This document shows, one piece after another, positions 57,043 to 64,000 of a DNA stretch of 64,000 nucleotides. Made by a program: the position numbers and the translations under genes. This stretch comes from Lolium rigidum (Eukaryota > Streptophyta > Magnoliopsida > Poales > Poaceae). Under the pieces are notes generated by a model. It was not told the DNA's origin and did not search any database. It saw only the letters and a list, made by a program, of their open reading frames with translations. Location: contig NC_061510.1 in the NCBI RefSeq assembly GCF_022539505.1, positions 279,866,715 through 279,930,714 of the forward strand, in the 5' to 3' direction. Every line of letters starts with the position of its first letter. Position 1 is the first letter of the stretch.

Positions 57043-58892
57043 TTTGCACTTCTGCGCCTAGCTGAAAGGCGTTAAAGAAAAGCACTTCTTGGGAGATAAC
57101 CCAAGTTTTATTTTATTTACTGTATTTTTGAGTCTTGGAAGTTGTTTACTACTGTAGCAACCTCTCCTTATCATGTTTTTGTGCCAAGTAAAGTTTCTAT
57201 GCTAAAGTTGATGATAGATTTGGATCGCTGCGCAGAAACATCATTGCTGTCTGTCACGAATTCTCGCAGAGCTCTCTGTAAAAAAATCAAAAAATCTGCA
57301 AATTTACGAGCATGATCCTCAGATATGTACGCAACTTTCATTAGTTTTTAGTTTTTCCATTTGAGCAAGTTAAGTGCCCCTGCCAGATTCATCTTTACGG
57401 ACTGTTCTGTTTTTGATAGATTCTGTCTTTTATTTTGCATTGCCGCTTTTGCTATGTTGAATGAGTTTCTTTGTTCCATTAACTTTCGAAGCTTTGTGCA
57501 ATGTCCGAAGTGTTAAGAATGATTGTGTCACCTCTGAATATGTGAATTTTTGGTTATGCACTAACCCTCTAATGAGTTTGCTTGGAGTTTGTGTGAAGGA
57601 AGTTTTCAAGGGTCAAGAGAAGATGATGATATACTATGATCAAGAAGAGTGAAAGGTCTAAGCTTGGGGATGCCCCGGTGATTCATCCCTGCATATTTTA
57701 AGAAGACTCAAGCATCTAAGCTTGGGGATGCCCAAGGCATCCCCTTCTTCATCGACAACATTATCAAGTCACTTCTAGTGAAACTATATTTTTATTCCGT
57801 CACATTCTTATGTTCTTTACTTGGAGCGTCGGTTTGTTTCTATTTTTGTTTTGTTTTGAATAAAGTTGGATCCCACCATTCCTTTTATTGGAGATATTAC
57901 GCTCCGCTTTTTCATATGGAACACTTGTGTTCTTAATTGTGCTTTAATGTTCATGGCGAAGTCTAATTGCTTCGTTAGATTGCTATTTGGTTGGAATTGG
58001 AAAATGCTGCATATGGTTTGGCAATTTGGCAATTGTTTGAGCTCTCATTAGATCATGTTTAAGCTCTTGCATCATGTAGTTTAATCTATTAATGAAGAAC
58101 TACCGTAGAGCTTGTTTAATTTGGTTTGCATGATTGTTCTCTCTAAGTCTATATATTTTCGGGTAAAGTGTTTGAACAACGAGGAAGACAGTGTAGAGCT
58201 TTATAATGCTTGCAATATGTTCTTGTGTGAGTTTTGTTGTACCTGTTCATACTTGTGTTTGCTTCAAACAACCTTGCTAGCCCAAACCTTGTACTGAGAG
58301 GAAATTCTTCTCGTGCATCCAAACACCTTGAGCCAAACCCATGCCATTTGTGTCCACCATATCTACCTACTATGTGGTATTTTTCTGCCATTCCAAAATA
58401 AATTACTTGAGTGCTACCTTTAAAATTTCATTCCTTTACCTTTACAATATATAGCTCATGGGACAAATAGCTTAAAAACTATTGTGGTGATGAATATGTA
58501 GTTATGTGTCTTAATTCTTATAAGTTGCTTGTTGAGCGGTAACCATGTTTTATGGGGACGCCATCAACTTTATCTTTGTTGGATATCATGTGAGATGCTA
58601 TGCATGTTCGTCTTGTCTGAAGTAAGTGGACTTCATGATCAAATGGTTTGAGTATGCATATGTTAGAGAAGAACATTGGGCCGCTAACTAAAGCCATGTA
58701 TCATGGTGGAAGTTTCAGTTTGGACATACAACCTCAATCTCTTATGAGAATATTAACTGTTGTTGAATGCTTAAGCATTAAAAGAGGATTCCATTATCTG
58801 TTGTCTATGTTGTCCCAGTATGGATGTCTAAGTTGAGAATAATCAAAAGCGAGAAATCCAATGCGTGCTTTCTCCTGAGACACTTGTATGGG
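57043..58892 (+). other. conserved 3' noncoding half of element 54354
   Basis: There is no gene here. The same ordered blocks as in 16341-18909 are present: GGGAGATAACCCA at about 57090, GCGCAGAAACA at 57228, TTTACGGACTGTTCTG at about 57392, AAGCTTGGGGATGCC near 57659 and 57718, and the perfect hairpin at 57724-57744. It is cut at 58892. Confidence 0.8.
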
Positions 58893-60487
58893 TGATACGT
58901 CTCCAACGTATCGATAATTTCTTATGTTCCATGCTACTTTATTGATGATACCTACATGTTTTATGCACATTATATGTCGTATTTACGCATTTTCTGGAAC
59001 TAACCTATTAACAAGATGCCGAAGAGCCGATTCTTTGTTTTCTGCTGTTTTTGGTTTCAGAAATCCTAGTAAGGAAATATTCTCGGAATTGGACGAAATC
59101 AACGCCCGGGGTCCTATTTTTGCACGAAGCTTCCAGAAGACCGAAGGAGAGTCGAAGTGGGGCCACGAGGTGGCGACACCACAGGGCGGCGCGGCCCAGG
59201 CCCTGGCCGCGCCGACCTATGGTGTAGGCCCCTCGTGCCGCCTCTTGACCTGTCCTTCCGCCTACAAATAGCCTCCGTCGCGAAACCCCCAGTACCGAGA
59301 GCCACGATACGGAAAACCTTCCAGAGACGCCGCCGCCGCGAATCCCATCTCGGGGGATTCAGGAGATCGCCTCCGGCACCCTGCCGGAGAGGGATTCATC
59401 TCCCGGAGGACTCTTCATCGCCATGATCGCCTCCGGAGTGATGAGTGAGTAGTTCACCCCTGGACTATGGGTCCATAGCAGTAGCTAGATGGTCGTCTTC
59501 TCCTAATTGTGCTTCATTGTTGGATCTTGTGAGCTGCCTAACATGATCAAGATCATCAATCTGTAATACTATATGTTGTGTTTGTCGGGATCCGATGGAT
59601 AGAGAATACTATGTTATGGTGATTATCAATCTATTGTTTATGTGTTGTTTATGATCTTGCATGCTCTCCGTTATTAGTAGAGGCTCTGGCCAAGTTTTTG
59701 CTCTTAAATCCAAGAGGGATTATTTATGCTCGATAGTGGGTTCATGCCTTCATTGACACCTGGGATCGTGACAGTAGGTTCTAAGGTTGTGTTGTGTTGT
59801 TGCCACTAGGGATAAAACATTGATGCTATGTCTAAGGATGTAGTTGTTGATTACATTACGCACCATACTTAATGCAATTGTCTGTTGCTTTGCAACTTAA
59901 TACTGAATGGGGTTCGGATGATAACCTGAAGGTGGACTTTTTAGGCATAGATGCAGTTGGATGGCGGTCTATGTACTGTGTCGTAATGCCCAATTAAATC
60001 TCACTATATTTATCATATCATGTATATGCATTGTTATGCCCTTCTCTATTTGTCAATTGCCCGACTGTAATTTGTTCACCCAACATGCTTTTATCTTATG
60101 GGAGAGACACCTCTAGTGAACTGTGGACCCCGGCCCTATTCTTTACATCGCATACAATCTATCGCAATACTTGTTTTACTGTTTTCTTGCAAACAATCAT
60201 CTTCCACACAATACGGTTAATCCTTTGTTACAGCAAGCCGGTGAGATTGACAACCTCAGCTGTTTCGTTGGGGCAAAGTACTTTGGTTGTGTTGTGCAGG
60301 TTCCACGTTGGCGCCGGAATCCCTGGTGTTGCGCCGCACTACATTTCGCCACCATCAACCTTCAACGTGCTTCTTGGCTCCTACTGGTTCGATTAAACCT
60401 TGGTTTCATACTGAGGGAAACTTTCTTCTATACGCATCATACCTTCCACTTGGGGTTCCCAACGGACGTGTACATCTACGCGCATCA
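58893..60487 (+). repeat. 5' LTR of element 58893
   Basis: It is 1595 bp, from TGATACGTCTCC to CTACGCGCATCA. It is followed by a perfect tRNA-Asp primer site, TGGCGCCGTTGCCGGGG, at 60499-60515. Confidence 0.88.
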
Positions 60488-60741
60488 AGCTAAATTTCTG
60501 GCGCCGTTGCCGGGGAGATCAAGACACGCTGCAAGGGGAGTCTCCACTTCTCAATCTCTTTACTTTGTTTTTGTCTTGCTTTATTTTATTTACTACTTTG
60601 TTTGCTGCACCTAAACAAAACACAAAAAAATTAGTTGCTAGTTTTACTTTATTTACTGTCTTGCTCTCTATATCAAAAACACAAAAAAAATTAGTTACTT
60701 GCATTTACTTTATCTAGTTTGTTTTAATTACCGTTGCTAAA

Positions 60742-61540
60742 ATGAATACCCCTGAAAATACTAAGTTGTGTGACTTCACAAACGCAAATAATAATGATTT
60801 CCTATGCACACCTATTGCTCCACCTGCTACTACAGCAGAATTCTTTGAAATTAAACCTGCTTTACTGAACCTGGTTATGAGAGATCAATTTTCTGGTGTT
60901 AGTTCTGATGATGCTGCTGCCCATCTTAATAATTTTGTTGAACTATGTGAAATGCAAAAGTATAAGGATGTAGATGGTGATATTATTAAATTGAAAGTGT
61001 TTCCTTTCTCATTAAGAGGAAGAGCTAAAGATTGGTTGCTATCTTTGCCTAAGAATAGTATTGATTCATGGACTAAATGTAAGGATGCTTTTATTGGTAG
61101 ATATTATCCTCCCGCTAAAATTATATCTTTGAGAAGTAGCACAATGAATTTTAAGCAATTAGATACTGAACATGTTGCTCAAGCATGGGAGAGAATGAAA
61201 ACTTTGGTAAAGAATTGCCCAACCCATGGACTGACTACTTGGATGATCATCCAAACCTTCTATGCAGGACTAAATTTTTCTTCGCGGAATTTATTGGATT
61301 CAGTCTACTGGAGGTACCTTTATGTCCATCACTTTGGGGGCGGCTACAAAACTTCTTGATGATATGATGATAAATTACTCTGAATGGCACACGGAAAGAG
61401 CTCCACAAGGTAAGAAGGTAAATTCTGTTGAAGAAACCTCTTCCTTGAGTGATAAGATTGATGTGATTATGTGTAACATCCCAAATTTCAATCCAAATGA
61501 ACAAGAGAGGGATTCAGGAATCCAAAAATCAGAGTTAACA
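60742..61540 (+). pseudogene. gag: Athila gag (Retrotrans_gag), frameshifted and truncated
   Basis: It starts at ATG 60742 after a leader. Residues about 45-180 are a textbook retrotransposon gag core: HLNNFVELCEM, IKLKVFPFSLRGRAKDWL, SLPKNSIDSW, FIGRYYPPAKI, AQAWERMKTL, CPTHGL and WMIIQTFYAGL. One base is missing near 61305-61320; the next frame carries on with GGTFMSITLGAATKLLDDM and HTERAPQGKK. Similarity stops around 61540, where unrelated sequence begins, so the zinc-knuckle part and pol are absent. Gag forms the particle in intact relatives. Confidence 0.85.
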
Positions 61541-61544
61541 AAAA

Positions 61545-63248
61545 CTTTTTCTCATCATATAGGACTATGCATATTAGCTCACCTTATTAATTTTGAGTGT
61601 GCTTTTGCCATGATGCTTGTTTATGTGTTACCCTCATTCCAAAAACCCTAGCAATGATCACTTGATCACCCAAAGTCAAATAAAAGTGAAATAGAAAAGA
61701 AATTCTAAAAACTCACTCCACACTCACAAAAGGCCTATGCCATTTTTACAATTCTTTGATCTAGGCCAATTTGGTTTGCACCATCACTTGTAAATGGTTA
61801 CTAAACACTTATTAACCCCTTTGAAATCAAGCCAACTCAATTCAAAACAAATTTGAATCAAAATGGAGCTCACGTGTGATTATGGTCATATGTGCCATTT
61901 TTACCCTGATGCCCACTTTGAGTCCCTGGATTTTTACTTTTCACTTCTACACTTGGTCAAACCTTTTCACCTCATCCAAGACAACATCAAGCACTCCAAC
62001 TTTGCCCAAAACCATCACCCCAAATTCTTTACCAAATTCAAATGGGAAGCAAGCAAAGTTGGAACAAACTCACATATGCAAGATCATATGCAAAATGTGA
62101 TTTTGCATCTCAATTCTATTTTGACCACCACCACCACCAAAATGCTACATTTAATATATGATTCCAACCCACCAAAAAGAATGTCAAAATTCAAAAATTA
62201 TTTTCTTTCGGGCATTTGATCGAACACTTGGCAGGCAGGGTATCAAATGATGCCCATGCTGGAAAATGGGAGAGACTTGGTCCAACCCTGGCCCTCCTCT
62301 GAGGTTCTGGAGACTCTCTCAATCCTGCAGCACCAGTGTCACCTCTTGTCACCCCTCCACTTGACCAAAATCGGCTAGAGCAAGACCATGCCGTGGCATG
62401 GCATGGCCAGCTCGTGCCATCGCCTTCACCTCTCAACTCCAGCCTGTTCCACCATGTCCATCACTCTCCCCTGACTCCCATGAGCACGACCAGACCCTCC
62501 CCCGACGAAAAATCGCATCGCAACGACCGGAACGCGTCGTGGCCGGTGGCGCCCGAGCGCGTCCATGCACGCGCCGGGACGCGCACGGCGAACGCCACGG
62601 GCACGCCGGAGCGTGACGACGCTCGACGCACCTCGCCTCCACTTGCCGGCCCAGCTCGCCGGTCGGCTGCGCCGGACCACCAGGAGGCGCCCAGACACGA
62701 CCGTTTGACCGCCGGAGCGCTGTGGCCGTCGTCACCGTCGACGTGACCCACCGCGGCATGGACACTTCCCGTCAAGCTCCCCATCGCCACAGAGCCTCTG
62801 CCGCGCCACGATCACGCTCGTCGTCATCACCGCAGCAGCGGCAACCCGGCGCACCCATCCCTTGCCCCTTCGCAGCCGTTGGAACGACGGCGACGATCGG
62901 TGACCTTAGCTCCGCCCCACGGCCACCCTTCACTGCTATAAAAGGAGGACTCCTCCACTCAATCCGAGCACACCAATTGCTTCCTCACCTCACCACAGCT
63001 CTCCTCGCCACCTCAATTTGGTTGATTAGCCACTCCATCGCTTCAATCGCAAGCTCGAAGCCGCCGCCGGTACACGGAGTTCGCCGGAGCAGGAGGCCAC
63101 CCCAGGACGCGCCGCTGCTACCAGGGAGATCCTCGTCCTCGACAACGACGCGGCGCACCCCTCCGACGCTCGCCGGAGCTCCGACGCGCCCTCCGACCCC
63201 CTACCACCGTCGCCGGTGAGTTCACCTCTCGTCGTCGACGACGACGCT
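61545..63248. other. unclassified segment with promoter-like end, probably an LTR fragment
   Basis: The AT-rich left half (61545-62300) changes into a very GC-rich stretch (62480-62900) that gives spurious open frames on both strands, then TATAAAAGG at 62937-62945, a CT/AC-rich leader and a donor-like CCGGTGAGTT at about 63207. This layout (promoter then pyrimidine-rich leader) resembles the LTR of a large gypsy element, but I found no matching terminal repeat or target duplication. The exact left border is uncertain. Confidence 0.35.
62937..62945 (+). promoter_or_regulatory. TATA box in the unclassified segment
   Basis: TATAAAAGG is followed by a leader free of ATG for more than 80 bases. 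It is a clear core-promoter match of unknown ownership. Confidence 0.5.
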
Positions 63249-64000
63249 TGATACGTCCAAAACGTATCTACTTTCCCGAACACTTTTGCTATTGTTTGGC
63301 CTCTAATTTGTGTATTTTGGATGCAACTAACACGGACTAACGCTGTTTTCAGCAGAACTGCTCTGGTGTCTCGTTTTTGTGCAGAAATCCAACTTTCGGG
63401 AAAAACCTCGGAATTTATGCAGAAGGCCCTATTTTCCCGGGGAAACTAACGGAGCCAGAAGGGCAATTGAAGTGGAGGCCCGAGGGCCCCACACCACCGG
63501 GCGGCGCGGCCCAGGGGGGGCCGCGCGGCCAGGTGGTGTGGCCCCCTCGGCCGGCCTCCGACGCCCCCCTTCGGACTACTTATTCGCCTCGACCTAAAAA
63601 CGCCTGGAGAGAAGTCGAAGTCGCCAGAAACCCTCCAGAACGCCGCCACATCGCGAAACTCCGTCGCGGGAGTCAGAAGTCTCCGTTCTGGCACTCCGCC
63701 GGGACGGGGAATTGGAGGAGATCATCACCGCCATCACCGCCAACGCCTCTCCATCAACCAGCCATGTTTCCCCCATCCATGTGTGAGTAATTCCCCCGCT
63801 GTAGGTGAAGGGGATGGTAGGGATTGGATGAGATTGGTCATGTAATAGCATAAGATTGTTAGGGCATAGTGCCTAGTATCCAGTAGATGGTACTTTTATG
63901 ATATTGTTGCAACTTGTTATGCTTAATGCTTGTCACTAGGGCCCGAGTGCCATGATCTCAGATCTGAACATGTTATTGTTTCATCATGATATTCATTGTT
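63249..64000 (+). mobile_element. start of another gypsy LTR, runs off the window
   Basis: It begins TGATACGTCCAAAACGTATC after acgct. It differs from the other LTRs here from about base 30 on (ACTTTCCCGAACACTTTTGC), but keeps the general design: AACTAACACGGACTAACGC, a GGCGCGGCCCAGG-type GC block at about 63500, CGCCGGGACGGGGA and GTGTGAGTAATTC. No internal region is reached. It is a diverged relative of the TGATACG LTR superfamily. Confidence 0.7.

Larger units (their letters stand above)
54354..58892 (+). mobile_element. Athila-type gypsy element with gag/protease-like ORF, right part outside
   Basis: The 5' LTR (54354-55941) is followed by a tRNA-Asp primer site, one ORF (56176-57042) and the conserved 3' noncoding half, cut at 58892 by the insertion of another element. 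The target-site candidate on the left is cacgc (54349-54353). Its 3' noncoding half is that of the membrane-ORF elements, including a perfect hairpin at 57724-57744, although the cargo ORF is unrelated. Confidence 0.85.
58893..61540 (+). mobile_element. Athila-type gypsy element with canonical gag, 5' part
   Basis: The 5' LTR (58893-60487) is followed by a primer site (60499-60515) and gag. The right part is displaced by an unclassified segment from about 61545. The left target-site candidate is atggg (58888-58892). The LTR is the closest relative of that at 54354. This could be a source of trans-acting proteins for the defective elements, but only gag is visible. Confidence 0.8.

Noticed and set aside
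62336..63283. Arginine/proline/alanine-rich ORFs on both strands
   Set aside because: They are the product of high GC content without stops. Frames overlap on opposite strands and none has a recognisable motif.

Overview
This window is repeat-filled, nuclear, large-genome grass DNA. I found no intact cellular gene, no rRNA or tRNA gene and no CRISPR array. The transposon families (tRNA-Asp-primed gypsy elements with TGATACGTCTCC... LTRs, a large copia element of Sirevirus type, CACTA elements with transposase of TNP2 type, Helitron ends with CTAG) point to a cool-season grass (Pooideae: wheat/barley/rye or oat/ryegrass relatives). That placement is inference from family knowledge, not from a search.

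Layout, left part (1-9071): the 3' end of a Helitron and a second Helitron-like terminus (1-2373); a complete non-autonomous CACTA element with 3-bp target duplication aat (2542-5973) filled by about four ~660-bp tandem repeats; a 5'-truncated LINE with a ~20-bp target duplication (6379-6532); a scrap of copia reverse transcriptase; then the left part of a second CACTA element whose TNP2 transposase starts at 8146 and is cut at 9071.

Middle (9072-53035): one 44-kb nest inserted in that transposase, flanked by the 5-bp duplication ggcac; the transposase frame resumes at 53041. The outermost layer is an unusual tandem retrotransposon, LTR-internal-LTR-internal-LTR (LTRs at 9072, 46678, 51719). 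Its first internal region carries a ~11.9-kb Sirevirus-like copia element (10481-41546, duplication ccggt) and a solo LTR (44479-45983, duplication aatgt). The copia element is itself hit three times: a non-autonomous gypsy element in its gag (13920-20435, gagac), a reverse-oriented gag-only gypsy element with an antisense acidic ORF in its pol (23603-29442), and a reverse-oriented non-autonomous gypsy element in the presumed intron of its third ORF (31410-38157, atgac). The nesting gives a relative insertion order: CACTA, tandem gypsy, copia, then the inner three.

Right part (53041-64000): a second stack in the same CACTA transposase. A gypsy LTR (53333) is interrupted by an Athila-like element encoding a gag/dead-protease fusion (54354), which is interrupted by another with canonical Athila gag (58893). 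That gag is broken off by an unclassified promoter-like segment (about 61545-63248), followed by the start of another LTR (63249) that runs off the window.

How the parts relate: no element here looks able to move alone. The most interesting pattern is a shared non-coding chassis (LTR type, tRNA-Asp primer site, conserved 3' noncoding block with a hairpin, AAGCTTGGGGATGC polypurine tract) that carries different cargo ORFs. One is a conserved acidic-plus-membrane protein lacking any recognised domain (four copies), another a gag/protease-like fusion without its active site. A recurrent CGAG/CAG and CTCG/CTG dimorphism between paired LTRs suggests that some single-base frameshifts could be assembly errors.
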